Numbered from the stretch's first letter, positions 17,221 through 26,124 are shown. The stretch is 64,000 bases of DNA from Streptomyces sp. NBC_01233 (GCF_035989305.1 NZ_CP108514.1:7296501-7360500), one strand, 5' to 3'. The notes: generated by a model not told the origin, from the sequence alone. Numbers and translations are program-made.

Positions 17221-17396
17221 ATCTCGTCCCCTCCAGCTGAATCGGACCGGACACCGCGGGCCAGCAGCCCGAGGTACTTCAGCTGGAAGGCTCGGTTGCA
17301 GGCCCTGCATTCCCACGCGCCGTGGCCCGTCTCGTGGGGAAACAGGTCCTCGTCGCCGCAGTACGGGCAGTAGAACGGTGCGGCGCGCTCGCTCAC
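17217..17396 (-). CDS. Small zinc-ribbon protein of the sulfite reductase operon
   Basis: A 59-residue protein with two CxxC pairs (C10/C13 in FYCPYCGDE and C30/C33 in WECRACNR), expected to bind one zinc or iron ion. Its GTG start overlaps the sirA stop (GTGA) and its stop overlaps the cysH ATG, so it is translated as part of the chain. A similar tiny gene lies in this place in other streptomycetes. It may help cluster delivery or electron transfer to SirA/CysH; that is inference. Confidence 0.85.
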   Translation of the reverse strand: MSERAAPFYCPYCGDEDLFPHETGHGAWECRACNRAFQLKYLGLLARGVRSDSAGGDEI

Positions 17397-19099
17397 GAGA
17401 GGCTCTTCTCGTCCGCGCGGGCGACCCACGCCGCGAAGCGCTCGCCGTCCTCGCGCTGCTCCTCGTAGCTCTTGACGACCCGCTCGACGTAGTCGGGCAG
17501 GCCCGCCGAGGTGACCTTGAGGCCGCGGACCTTGCGGCCGAAGCCGGCCTCCAGGCCGAGGGCGCCGCCCAGGTGGACCTGGTAGCCCTCCACCTGGTTG
17601 CCGTCGTCGTCCAGGACCAGCTGCCCCTTGAGACCGATGTCCGCCACCTGGATACGGGCGCAGGCGTTCGGGCAGCCGTTGATGTTGATCGTGAGCGGCT
17701 CGGCGAAGTCCGGCAGGCGGCGCTCCAGTTCGTCGATCAGGGAGGCGCCGCGCGCCTTCGTCTCGACGATGGCCAGCTTGCAGAACTCGATGCCGGTGCA
17801 GGCCATCGTGCCGCGGCGGAACGGGGACGGCTTGACCCGCAGGTCCAGCGCCTCCAGCGCCCCGACCACCGAGTCGACCCGGTCGGCCTCGATGTCGAGC
17901 ACGATCATCTTCTGCTCGGCGGTGGTGCGCAGGCGGCCGGAACCGTGCTGCTCGGCGATGTCCGCGATCTTGGTCAGGGTGGCGCCGTCCACGCGGCCCA
18001 CGCGGGGCGCGAAGCCGACGTAGAACTTGCCGTCCTGCTGCTGGTGGACGCCCACGTGGTCGCGCCACTGGCCGGTCGGCTGGTCGGGAGCGGGTCCGTC
18101 GGTCAGCTTGCGCTGCAGGTACTCGTCCTCCAGGACCTGGCGGAACTTGGCCGGGCCCCAGTCGGCGACGAGGAACTTCAGGCGGGCGCGGGTGCGCAGC
18201 CGGCGGTAGCCGTAGTCGCGGAAGATCGAGATGACGCCCTCGTAGACGTCCGGGACCTCGTCGAGCGAGACCCAGGTGCCCAGGCGCACGCCCAGCTTGG
18301 GGTTGGTGGACAGGCCGCCGCCGACCCAGACGTCGAAGCCCGGACCGTGCTCGGGGTGGTTCACGCCGACGAAGGCGATGTCGTTGATCTCGTGCGCCAC
18401 ATCGAGCAGCGGCGAGCCGGAGATCGCGGACTTGAACTTGCGGGGCAGGTTGGAGAAGTCCTTGTTGCCCACGATGCGGCGGTAGATCTCGTCGATGGCG
18501 GGGGTGCCGTCGATGAGCTCGTCCCGGGCGATGCCGGCGACGGGCGAACCGAGGATGACGCGGGGCGTGTCACCGCAGGCCTCGGTGGTGGAGAGGCCGA
18601 CGGCCTCCAGCCGGCGCCAGATCTCCGGGACGTCCTCGATCCGGATCCAGTGGTACTGCACGTTCTGACGGTCGGTGAGGTCGGCGGTGCCGCGCGCGAA
18701 TTCCTGGGAGATCTCGCCGATGACGCGAAGCTGCTCGGTGGTCAGCCGGCCGCCGTCGATGCGGACGCGCAGCATGAAGAACTCGTCGTCCAGCTCCTCC
18801 GGCTCCAGGATCGCGGTCTTGCCGCCGTCGATCCCGGGCTTGCGCTGGGTGTAGAGGCCCCACCAGCGCATGCGGCCGCGCAGGTCGTTGGGGTCGATCG
18901 AGTCGAAGCCGCGCTTGGAGTAGATCGTCTCAATGCGTGTCCGCACGTTGAGACCGTCGTCGTCCTTCTTGAACTGCTCGTTGCCGTTGAGGGGCGTGTG
19001 GTGTCCGACGGCCCACTGGCCCTCACCGCGGTGACGGCCGGTCTTGCGGCGCGCGGCGGCTGCGGGTGCGGCTGCAGGCGTTTCGGGGGTGGCGGCCAT
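17393..19099 (-). CDS. sirA: Ferredoxin-dependent sulfite reductase (nitrite/sulfite reductase family)
   Basis: A 568-residue sirohaem and [4Fe-4S] enzyme reducing sulfite to sulfide. The four cluster cysteines are C434 and C440 (ACTGIEFC) and C476 and C480 (NGCPNAC). The duplicated half-domains and TTEACGDTPRV fit the assimilatory family. A purine-rich GAAGGA lies upstream of the ATG. It is the first main gene of the sulfur operon, behind a leader peptide, and is followed by a four-base overlap with the zinc-ribbon gene. Confidence 0.92.
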   Translation of the reverse strand: MAATPETPAAAPAAAARRKTGRHRGEGQWAVGHHTPLNGNEQFKKDDDGLNVRTRIETIYSKRGFDSIDPNDLRGRMRWWGLYTQRKPGIDGGKTAILEPEELDDEFFMLRVRIDGGRLTTEQLRVIGEISQEFARGTADLTDRQNVQYHWIRIEDVPEIWRRLEAVGLSTTEACGDTPRVILGSPVAGIARDELIDGTPAIDEIYRRIVGNKDFSNLPRKFKSAISGSPLLDVAHEINDIAFVGVNHPEHGPGFDVWVGGGLSTNPKLGVRLGTWVSLDEVPDVYEGVISIFRDYGYRRLRTRARLKFLVADWGPAKFRQVLEDEYLQRKLTDGPAPDQPTGQWRDHVGVHQQQDGKFYVGFAPRVGRVDGATLTKIADIAEQHGSGRLRTTAEQKMIVLDIEADRVDSVVGALEALDLRVKPSPFRRGTMACTGIEFCKLAIVETKARGASLIDELERRLPDFAEPLTININGCPNACARIQVADIGLKGQLVLDDDGNQVEGYQVHLGGALGLEAGFGRKVRGLKVTSAGLPDYVERVVKSYEEQREDGERFAAWVARADEKSLS

Positions 19100-19322
19100 G
19101 GCGGTACGTCCTTCTTCGGCGGCTCAAGGCAAGGGCAGGGGGAGGCAAAGCGGCGGCGGGTGCCCCTGTCAGGTCTGCGACTCTGAGCGGGTGTGGCTGA
19201 TTCCCGCTCCGTTGCCGGGGTTGCCGGCGGGCAGGGCGGGACATCGGCCTCAGGGGACTAGCGGGTGATCGGCGCGTCCGCGGCGGCGGGGACGGCGACG
19301 ATGTGCGGCGTGGCTGGTTCCG

Positions 19323-19406
19323 TCAGCGCGCCGGACAGATGGCGCTGGACATGCGGCCGAGGTCGACGTGCCGCCGACTCACCAAGGCAATTCCAGCTCC
19401 ATTCAT
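19323..19406 (-). CDS. Sulfur-operon leader peptide, 27 aa
   Basis: A 27-codon frame starting MNGAGIALVSRRHVDLGR and ending SAIC followed by Pro-Ala-Arg. The ALVSRRHVDL...SAIC pattern is the streptomycete leader peptide often annotated upstream of sulfur-assimilation operons. The cysteine codon near its end suggests that cysteine supply controls ribosome pausing and hence expression of sirA, which begins 223 bases downstream. The intervening 19,100-19,322 shows no other gene. No strong Shine-Dalgarno sequence is visible. Confidence 0.75.
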   Translation of the reverse strand: MNGAGIALVSRRHVDLGRMSSAICPAR

Positions 19407-19458
19407 GACGGAAGCGTGTCATGTGCCTCTTGGAGGAGTCCACTACTGTCCATGATTC

Positions 19459-19472
19459 GGACGAACTCGTCC
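19459..19472. promoter_or_regulatory. Short palindrome upstream of the sulfur leader peptide
   Basis: GGACGA AC TCGTCC is a perfect 6-bp inverted repeat with a 2-bp centre, 53-66 bases upstream of the leader peptide start. Position fits an operator or promoter element of the sulfur operon. No consensus -35/-10 pair is convincing here. Confidence 0.35.
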
Positions 19473-19544
19473 CGGATCGTGGGATGGCGTGACGGGGGTC
19501 ACCCTGTCCGCCGGTTCCGGGCGCCCCGTGGCGGCGCCCTGCCG

Positions 19545-19639
19545 GCCGGAGCCGAAGCCGGCTCCGCCGGACCTGGGGCTCCGGCCCCAGACCCCGCGCC
19601 TCAAACGCCGGCGGGGCTGAAATGCGGCCCCGGAGGGGA
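19545..19639. repeat. REP-like repeat shared with 9470-9738
   Basis: GGGGCTCCGGCCCCAGACCC followed by GCGCCTCAAACGCCGGCGGG is an inverted version of the words seen near 9,645-9,705. It lies just beyond the 3' end of the GNAT gene and probably forms a transcription-ending hairpin. Confidence 0.5.
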
Positions 19640-20203
19640 TCAGGCTCCCGGCCAGGGGCCCGGGGTCGGGGACTCTTCCTTCGGTTCCGTTTCCGTCTTG
19701 AAGAGCGTGAAGCCGCGCTTCAGGTAGTTGTCCATCGCCGTCGGGCCGTCCTGGCTGCAGGTGTGGAGCCAGACGCGGCGGGTCGGCTCGCGGTCCGGCC
19801 AGCGCGCCGCGAGGTCCCACGCCCGGGCGATCCCCACCGACAGCAGGTGCCCGCCGATGCGGCGGCCGCGGAAGTCCGGGAGGAGGCCGAAGTACATGAT
19901 CTCCACCACACCGTCGTCCTGCGGGTCGAACTCCACGTACCCCGCCGGAGTGCCGCGGTCGTACGCCACCCACGTCTCCACCCCCGGCCGGCCCAGCTGC
20001 TCCACCCACTGCGCCCGGGTCAGCGACAGCCGGTCCGTCCAGTGGATGTCGCCGCCCACCGAGGCGTAGAGGAAGCGGCTGAACTCCGGGGACGGGACCT
20101 CCGCCCGCGAGATCGTGATCTCAGGGCCCGGTACGGCCGCCGGGACGAGGTCCGACGGGGAGGTCATTTCCAGGGACCAGGTGGTGAGGGTGATGGTGCT
20201 CAT
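19640..20203 (-). CDS. GNAT-family N-acetyltransferase
   Basis: A 187-residue protein with the acetyl-CoA binding region LLPDFRGRRIGGHLL (about residues 110-125), preceded by strand-forming GYVEFDPQDDGVVEIMYFG. The acceptor is unknown. The ATG at 20203 lies five bases after the stop of the upstream GAF-type regulator, so both are probably one transcript. A nearer in-frame ATG (MTSPSDL) would shorten it by 12 residues. Confidence 0.82.
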   Translation of the reverse strand: MSTITLTTWSLEMTSPSDLVPAAVPGPEITISRAEVPSPEFSRFLYASVGGDIHWTDRLSLTRAQWVEQLGRPGVETWVAYDRGTPAGYVEFDPQDDGVVEIMYFGLLPDFRGRRIGGHLLSVGIARAWDLAARWPDREPTRRVWLHTCSQDGPTAMDNYLKRGFTLFKTETEPKEESPTPGPWPGA

Positions 20204-20208
20204 GCCCT

Positions 20209-21519
20209 TCAGGGAATCACGCCGGGCCCCCGCCGCCCCAGGCGGGCCCTGATCACCGCGGGGGCGGTGGAGTGGGGGAGCAGCGCGGCCGGGTCCTCCG
20301 GGCGGATGAGCTCCACCTCCACGTCCTCCGCGAAGCGGTACGGCCGGTGGGTCAGCACACCCGCGAGGTGACGGCGTACGCGGGACAGCTCCGCGCGGAC
20401 CGTCACCGTGCGGGTCGGGTCCCCGAACAGCTCCGCGGACAGTTCGGCCGCCGAGCGCCCCCGCGGGCTGTCCGCCAGCAGGAACAGCAGCTCCGCGTGG
20501 CGCGGGCTCAGCTCCTGCGACCAGCTCCCGCAGGACCCGTACACCGTCGCAAACCAGGATCCCGCCCGGCTGAGGTCCAGGACGATCCGGGTCGCCGCCG
20601 TGCTCGTGCGCTCCTGCGCGATCCGCAGCAGCCAGCCGCCGGGCAGCGGCTCCACCACGCAGTCGCCGAGCCGCGGCACCCACGCCCGGCCGGGCCCGAA
20701 GGCCTTCGGCAGCGGGATCCGGTCCGTGGGCGCCAGCCCCGTCACCGCCGCCGTCCAGCCGTCCGGGTCCACGGCCAGCGCCCGTCCCGGCAGCCGGGCC
20801 AGCAGCGGGGACGCCACCGTCCGCAGCCGCTCCAGCGACTCCAGGTGCCGGATCCGCAGCTCCCGCTCGGCGAGCCGGGCCACCGAGCTCACCCACGCCA
20901 GCGTCGCCGGGTGCATGGTGGCCAGCGGCCCGCTGACGTCGACCACGCCCAGCACTCGCCCGTTCCGCGGGTCCCGTACGGGCGCCCCGGCGCAGGTCCA
21001 GTCGTGGTGGCTGGAGACGAAGTGCTCCGCCGAGAACACCTGCACCGGCCGCCGGGCCACCAGCGCCGTGCCCACCCCGTTGGTGCCGACCACGGCCTCG
21101 TCCCAGTCGGCCCCCACCGCGAAGCCGAGCCGGTCGGCCTTGCGCAGGATCGAGGAGTGGCCCTCCCGCCACAGCAGCCGCCCGTCCGCGTCCGCGACGA
21201 CCATGATGTGCAGGGCCTCGTCCAGCGCGGGCAGCAGCCCCTCCCGCAGCACGGGGAGGATCTCCCGCAGCGGCGACCCGTGCCGCCGCTCCTCCGTCTC
21301 GGCGGCCGACAGCATCCGCGAGCGCGCGTCCCGGTCCGGGTGCACCCCGCCGGCCAGCATCCGCCGCCAGGACTCGGCGATCTCCGGCCTCGGCGCGGCC
21401 GGCGGACGGTCCCCGGCCAGCGCGGCCGTCCGTACCCCCTTGAGCAGACGCGCCGCCGCCCGCGCGTCCATGGCCGAGATGCGTGCCGCATCGACCGTGC
21501 TGCCTGTGGTGTCGGCCAC
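20209..21519 (-). CDS. GAF-domain transcriptional regulator
   Basis: A 436-residue regulator. Residues ~85-230 resemble the GAF sensor of acetoin/glycerol-type activators (LGFAVGADWDEAVVGTNGVGTAL; FVSSHHDWTCAGAPVRDP). The C-terminal ~100 residues (SPRHAELLFLLADSPRGRSAAELSAELFG) look like a winged-helix DNA-binding region. There is no AAA+ sigma-54 domain. The start is a GTG at 21519 with GGGGAGG upstream. The ligand is unknown; it is probably co-transcribed with the GNAT gene. Confidence 0.8.
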   Translation of the reverse strand: MADTTGSTVDAARISAMDARAAARLLKGVRTAALAGDRPPAAPRPEIAESWRRMLAGGVHPDRDARSRMLSAAETEERRHGSPLREILPVLREGLLPALDEALHIMVVADADGRLLWREGHSSILRKADRLGFAVGADWDEAVVGTNGVGTALVARRPVQVFSAEHFVSSHHDWTCAGAPVRDPRNGRVLGVVDVSGPLATMHPATLAWVSSVARLAERELRIRHLESLERLRTVASPLLARLPGRALAVDPDGWTAAVTGLAPTDRIPLPKAFGPGRAWVPRLGDCVVEPLPGGWLLRIAQERTSTAATRIVLDLSRAGSWFATVYGSCGSWSQELSPRHAELLFLLADSPRGRSAAELSAELFGDPTRTVTVRAELSRVRRHLAGVLTHRPYRFAEDVEVELIRPEDPAALLPHSTAPAVIRARLGRRGPGVIP

Positions 21520-21870
21520 CGGAACCTCCCCGTGCGAACAGGACGTACGACGCGAGCCGCCCGGGCGGTCCGCGGGTTCCGCTTCCCCCGGCGCCCCGGC
21601 GGGCGGCTGCCGACTCAAAGGTTGCAACGGTATGCAACTCTCGCCAAGTCCCGGTCGCCCGACCGAAACTGTCCGGACGCCGCCGAGCGGCGTGACAGCT
21701 CCTCCTCGGGGCTTCGGATCAGAGGTGGTGCCGAGTCGGCGCGGCGCCACCTCTGGACCGGTCGACGGGCCCGGATCACGGCTCGGAGCGGTTTGGGGAC
21801 TGCAGGGGAGCCCGACGGGGGCTCCTCCCCGGTCCGCGATCCGCGCCCGTCAGCCCGCGATCCGCGCCTG
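21520..21870. other. Intergenic region between regulator and acyl-CoA dehydrogenase
   Basis: Contains the promoter region of the leftward GAF regulator and, at its right end, a 21-bp tandem repeat that extends from the 3' end of the acyl-CoA dehydrogenase gene. No gene is supported here. Confidence 0.5.
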
Positions 21871-21893
21871 TCAGCCCGCGATCCGCGCCCGTT
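21834..21893. repeat. 21-bp tandem repeat duplicating a gene end
   Basis: CCGCGATCCGCGCC occurs at 21834, 21855 and 21876, a 21-bp period. The last copy is the C-terminal Ala-Arg-Ile-Ala-Gly and stop codon of the acyl-CoA dehydrogenase; the other copies repeat this end, stop codon included. Confidence 0.8.
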
Positions 21894-23514
21894 CCACCAC
21901 CGCGCCGAGATCGAGGCTGTGCGGCAGCGTGCCGAAGGCCGCGCCCCAGTCGCCGCCCAGCCGGGAGGCGCAGAACGCGTCCGCGACCTCCGGCGGAGCC
22001 CAGCGCACCAGCAGCGATCCCTGCAGCACCAGCGCCATGCGCTCCACCACGCGGCGGGCCCGCGCCTCGATGCCCTCCAGATCGGCGAGCTCCGTCAGCA
22101 GGTCCTTGATGGCCGAATCCAGCCGGTGGTCGGCGCCCCGCGCCAGGCCGACCTCCTGGAGGAAGGCGTTGAGCGCCTGGGGCTCGCGCTGCAGGGCACG
22201 GAGTACGTCCAGCGCCTGTACGTTGCCCGAGCCTTCCCAGATGGAGTTCAGCGGGGATTCGCGCAGCAGTCTCGGCAGCCCGGACTCCTCGACGTAGCCG
22301 TTGCCCCCCAGACATTCCAGGGCCTCCGCGACCATCGGCGTACAGCGCTTGGTCACCCAGTATTTGGCCGCGGGAACGGCGAGGCGCAGGAAGGCCTTCT
22401 CCTGCTCCGTTCCGGAGTCGTAGGCGGCCGCCAGGCGCAGGGTCAAGGTGGTGGCGGCCTCCGACTCCAGGGCGAGGTCGGCGAGCACGTTGCGCATCAG
22501 CGGCTGGTCGATGAGCGGTGCTCCGAAAGCGGAGCGGTGCTCCGCGTGGTGCACGGCCTGCGTCAGCGCCTGCCGCATCAGCGAGGCCGAGCCGATGACG
22601 CAGTCCAGCCGGGTCGCCGCGACCATCTCGATGATGGTCCGCACCCCCCGGCCCTCCTCGCCCACCCGCCGCGCCCAGGTCCCGTCGAACTCCACCTCGC
22701 TCGACGCGTTCGACTTGTTGCCCAGCTTGTCCTTCAGCCGCTGGATCGCGAAGACGTTGCGCGTGCCGTCCGGCAGCACCCGCGGCACCAGGAAGCAGGT
22801 CAGTCCGCCCGGCGCCTGCGCCAGCACCAGGAATCCGTCGCACATCGGCGCCGAGCAGAACCACTTGTGCCCGGTCAGCAGGTACTCGCCGGACGCGTCC
22901 AACGGCACCGCCGCCGTCGTGTTCGCCCGTACGTCGCTGCCGCCCTGCTTCTCCGTCATCCCCATGCCGAAGAGCACGCCGGCCTTCTGCGCGGCCGGCC
23001 GCAGCCCCTGCTCGTACACGTGCGAGGTCAGCCGCGGCTCCCATTCGGCGGCGAGCGACGGATCGGCCCGCAGCGCCGGTACGGCGGCGTGCGTCATCGA
23101 GACCGGGCAGCCGTGCCCCGCCTCGGCCTGCGACCACAGGAAGAACCCGGCGGCGCGGCGCAGATGCCCGGCCGGACGCCCCCAGGCGTCGGTGAGCCCG
23201 GAGGTCACGGCGTGCCCGAGCAGCCGGTGCCAGGCCGGGTGGAACTCCACCTCGTCGATCCGGTTCCCGTACCGGTCGTGCGTCCGCAGTTTCGGCGGGT
23301 TCTCGTTCGCCTGCACGCCCCATTCCCGGGCCTGCGCGGAACCGGCCGCGCGCCCGAGGTCGGTGAGCTCCTCCCGTACCTCGCCGAGGAGTTCGGGTTC
23401 CGCGGATGCGAGGTGACGCTCGACGCCCTCGGTGAGGGCCCGATCGCCGCCGTAGACGTCGTAGCCCACCAGGGGCGGGGCCTGGTTGCTGACTGTGTGG
23501 GTGGTGGCTGCCAT
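21871..23514 (-). CDS. AidB-like acyl-CoA dehydrogenase family protein
   Basis: A 547-residue flavoprotein with the acyl-CoA dehydrogenase fold and the longer AidB-type layout. MGMTEKQGGSDVRANTT (FAD region), GHKWFCSAPMCDGFLVLA and LECLGGNGYVEESGLPRLL are typical. AidB proteins are linked to protection against alkylation, but the substrate of streptomycete members is not settled. The ATG at 23514 is only 17 bases from the divergent GTG of the YihY gene, so the promoters must overlap. Confidence 0.85.
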   Translation of the reverse strand: MAATTHTVSNQAPPLVGYDVYGGDRALTEGVERHLASAEPELLGEVREELTDLGRAAGSAQAREWGVQANENPPKLRTHDRYGNRIDEVEFHPAWHRLLGHAVTSGLTDAWGRPAGHLRRAAGFFLWSQAEAGHGCPVSMTHAAVPALRADPSLAAEWEPRLTSHVYEQGLRPAAQKAGVLFGMGMTEKQGGSDVRANTTAAVPLDASGEYLLTGHKWFCSAPMCDGFLVLAQAPGGLTCFLVPRVLPDGTRNVFAIQRLKDKLGNKSNASSEVEFDGTWARRVGEEGRGVRTIIEMVAATRLDCVIGSASLMRQALTQAVHHAEHRSAFGAPLIDQPLMRNVLADLALESEAATTLTLRLAAAYDSGTEQEKAFLRLAVPAAKYWVTKRCTPMVAEALECLGGNGYVEESGLPRLLRESPLNSIWEGSGNVQALDVLRALQREPQALNAFLQEVGLARGADHRLDSAIKDLLTELADLEGIEARARRVVERMALVLQGSLLVRWAPPEVADAFCASRLGGDWGAAFGTLPHSLDLGAVVERARIAG

Positions 23515-23531
23515 GCGGATACCGTAAGGAC

Positions 23532-24656
23532 GTGCAGCCAGCAAAAGAAACACCCGAGCGGATCCCGGGACCCCCAGGACGGCTCCACCGGGCCCGCGCC
23601 CTCTACCGCAACGTCTCGAAGCGGAAGATGGGCTGGCTGCTACTGAAGGACACCGTCAACTCGTGCATCGAGTACCGCATCCTCGGCCTGGCGGCCGAGG
23701 CGGCGTTCTTCACGCTGCTCTCCCTGCCCCCGCTCTTCCTCGGCCTGCTGGGCCTGCTCGGCTACGTGGACGGCTGGACGGGCAAGACGACCGTGGCCAG
23801 CATCGAGGAGAACATCCTGGGGGCGGTCGGCACGGTGCTGTCCGACCGGGGCGTCAACGACATCGCCAAACCGATGCTCGACGACGTGACGGGGCGCGGC
23901 CGCCCCGACCTGATCTCGCTCGGCTTCGCCTTCGCCCTGTGGTCGGGCTCGCGCGCCGTCAACGTCTTCATCGACACCATCACCGTGATGTACGGGCTCG
24001 ACGGGCAGCGCGGCATCGTCAAGACCCGGCTGCTGGCCTTCGTGCTCTACATCATCGCGCTGGTGATCGGCGCGGTCGTGCTGCCGCTGATGGTGGTGGG
24101 GCCGGACGCCGTGATCGAGCTGGTCCCCTGGGGCACCAGCGTGATCGCGGTGCTGTACTGGCCGACCGTCACCCTGCTGTCCATCGTCTTCCTGACGACG
24201 CTCTACCACGTGTCCGTACCGGTGCGTTCGCCGTGGATCGAGGACGTGCCGGGGGCGCTGGTGGCCCTCGCCATGTGGGTGCTGGGCTCGTTCCTGCTGC
24301 GCATCTACCTCACCAATACCGTGGAGGGGCCGACGATCTACGGATCGCTGGCGGCGCCCGTGGCGGTGCTGCTGTGGATCGGCATCTCGGCCTTCGCGGT
24401 GCTGGTCGGCGCGGCCGTCAACGCCGCCATCGACCGGGTCTGGCCGTCCGTGGCCACGGCGGCGGCGCGCGAGGCGAACGAGCGGGCCCGGGAGCTGGAG
24501 GCCGCCCAGCTCATCGCGCGGGCCGCAGCCTGGCGGGCCCTGGCCGAGGGCGAGTCGGAGGACGACGAGGACGGCGGGATGCCGTCGGAGTTCCCGGAAC
24601 GGTGGTCGAAGTTCCTGCCGCCCGAGGACTACTCGTCGCGGCTGCGCAAACACTGA
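23532..24656 (+). CDS. YihY/virulence factor BrkB family membrane protein
   Basis: A 374-residue inner-membrane protein with six hydrophobic segments between about residues 45 and 310 and a charged C-terminal tail. EAAFFTLLSLPPLF, SRAVNVFIDTI and YGSLAAPVAVLLWIGISAF match the YihY/UPF0761 family, whose function is poorly defined. The GTG at 23532 is the farthest start; AAGGA lies very close to it, so the true start could be slightly downstream. Confidence 0.85.
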   Translation: MQPAKETPERIPGPPGRLHRARALYRNVSKRKMGWLLLKDTVNSCIEYRILGLAAEAAFFTLLSLPPLFLGLLGLLGYVDGWTGKTTVASIEENILGAVGTVLSDRGVNDIAKPMLDDVTGRGRPDLISLGFAFALWSGSRAVNVFIDTITVMYGLDGQRGIVKTRLLAFVLYIIALVIGAVVLPLMVVGPDAVIELVPWGTSVIAVLYWPTVTLLSIVFLTTLYHVSVPVRSPWIEDVPGALVALAMWVLGSFLLRIYLTNTVEGPTIYGSLAAPVAVLLWIGISAFAVLVGAAVNAAIDRVWPSVATAAAREANERARELEAAQLIARAAAWRALAEGESEDDEDGGMPSEFPERWSKFLPPEDYSSRLRKH

Positions 24657-24746
24657 CCGGACACGCCGGCCGGTCCCGGGCCCCGGGGACCGGCCGGCGA
24701 CGTCGTGGCGGGGGAGGGCCGTGGATCTTCGCCCTACGCTGGAGGG

Positions 24747-25481
24747 ATGTACGAGGAAGCGCCTTCGGCGGCCGTACCCGGGGCCGTGCTGTGGCGGGCG
24801 CAGGGCAACGGCCGGATGGTGCTGCCGGACGGGTGCATGGACCTGCTGTGGGCCGACGGGCGGCTGCTGGTGGCCGGGCCCGACACCGGGCCGCATCCCG
24901 CCGGAGAGGTCCCGGGCGGCGCCTTCTCCGGGATCCGGCTGGCGCCCGGCACCGCACCCGCGCTGCTCGGCGTACCGGCCCACGCCCTGCGGGACCGGCG
25001 CGTGGAGCTCGCCGAGCTGTGGCCCGCGCGGGAGGTACGGCGCCTCGCGGGACGCGTGGCGGCGTACGGGGACCCGCGCGCCGGACTGGAGGCGCTGGCC
25101 GCACGCCGTGCGGCCGAGGCGGGGCCGCCCGACCCGCTGGCCGCCGAGGTCACTGCGCGGCTCCGGGCGGGGCAGACGGTGGCCGGGATCGCCGCCGCGG
25201 TCGGCCTCGGGGAGCGCCGGCTGCGCCGCCGCTCCCTGGACGCCTTCGGGTACGGGCCCCGCACGCTCGGCCGGATCCTGCGGCTGCGCCGCGCCCTGGC
25301 CCTGGCCGGGGCGGGCATGCCGTACGCCGAGGTGGCCCACACCGCCGGGTACGCCGATCAGGCGCACCTCGCCCGCGAGGTGCGCGCGCTGGCCGGGACC
25401 ACGCTGACCGCCTACGCGGCGGGCTCCGCCGGGGCGAAGAGGGACACGCCGCAGCCGTCCGGGTCGAGCACGACGGCGTAG
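24747..25481 (+). CDS. AraC-family transcriptional regulator
   Basis: A 244-residue regulator with an N-terminal domain of the DUF6597 type (VLPDGCMDLLWADGRLLVAGP, about residues 25-45) and a C-terminal AraC double helix-turn-helix (VAGIAAAVGLGERRLRRRSLDAFGYGPRTLGRILRLRR onward, split here over residues ~145-215). The ligand is unknown. Its last 70 bases overlap the convergent VOC gene, in Streptomyces a common pairing of a regulator with a small VOC protein. Confidence 0.83.
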   Translation: MYEEAPSAAVPGAVLWRAQGNGRMVLPDGCMDLLWADGRLLVAGPDTGPHPAGEVPGGAFSGIRLAPGTAPALLGVPAHALRDRRVELAELWPAREVRRLAGRVAAYGDPRAGLEALAARRAAEAGPPDPLAAEVTARLRAGQTVAGIAAAVGLGERRLRRRSLDAFGYGPRTLGRILRLRRALALAGAGMPYAEVAHTAGYADQAHLAREVRALAGTTLTAYAAGSAGAKRDTPQPSGSSTTA

Positions 25482-25813
25482 CGCTGCCCCCAGAAGGCGT
25501 CCCAGGGCAACAGGTGGCCCTGGTACCCCGCCTCGGTCAGTTCCGCGTACAGGGAGTCCACCTCGGCGGGGGAGTCGCACAGGAAGGCCAGGTCCCGGCG
25601 GCCGTCGCCGGTGGGGCGGGTCCAGGACGGGTCGAAGGAGCGGACGGTCTCCTCGGTGTCCCACCCGATCCGCAGCCCGCCGGGAAGCGCGGCCTCCACG
25701 TGCGGCAGGCCGTCGGCGTCGGCCGGGACGTCCAGCCCGAGGCGGCGGTAGAAGGCGAGCGAGGCGGCCATGTCGGAGACGACCAGGCCGATCATGTCGA
25801 GTCGTGGAGTCAT
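25412..25813 (-). CDS. VOC-family (glyoxalase/bleomycin resistance-like) protein
   Basis: A 133-residue protein of the vicinal oxygen chelate fold: MIGLVVSDMAASLAFYRRLG at the N terminus and YAVVLDPDGCGVSLFAP at the C terminus. Such proteins act as dioxygenases, isomerases or ligand-binding resistance proteins; the substrate is not readable. Its 3' end overlaps the convergent AraC gene by 70 bases. Confidence 0.85.
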   Translation of the reverse strand: MTPRLDMIGLVVSDMAASLAFYRRLGLDVPADADGLPHVEAALPGGLRIGWDTEETVRSFDPSWTRPTGDGRRDLAFLCDSPAEVDSLYAELTEAGYQGHLLPWDAFWGQRYAVVLDPDGCGVSLFAPAEPAA

Positions 25814-25926
25814 GACAGCAGGCTAGGCAGCCCCCGCGCCGCCCGTCTTGAACGAAACGGACACCCCTGCGGCCGCAGGCCCGTCGGGCGGTCCGCCCGC
25901 ACGTCCGTCGGTCCGGAGGGCCGGCC

Positions 25927-26124
25927 TCAGCCCTGGCGGCGGGCCGCCACCCTCGCGCACGCCAGTGCCAGCGGCAGCTCCGCGCCCGCCGCCAGCAGCA
26001 GCGCCATGCCCTGCCCGCCGGTCCCGGCCGAGGTCGTGACGTCGAACCAGGCGTCCGTCACCAGCAGTGCGGCCGTCGCCGCCGCGACCGGCGCCACCCG
26101 GGGGTCGCCCCTGCGCAGCAGCAT
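25927..26124 (-). pseudogene. C-terminal fragment of a membrane protein
   Basis: The 65-residue frame (RRGDPRVAPVAAATAALLV, DAWFDVTTS, MALLLAAGAELPLAL) looks like the last two membrane helices of a larger actinobacterial membrane protein. The frame continues upstream of the ATG with family-like residues and then loses sense near 26,150. I read it as a truncated remnant. Confidence 0.5.

Noticed and set aside
20272..23646. 1124-codon rightward frame across the GAF regulator and acyl-CoA dehydrogenase
   Set aside because: Antisense shadow of two well supported genes.
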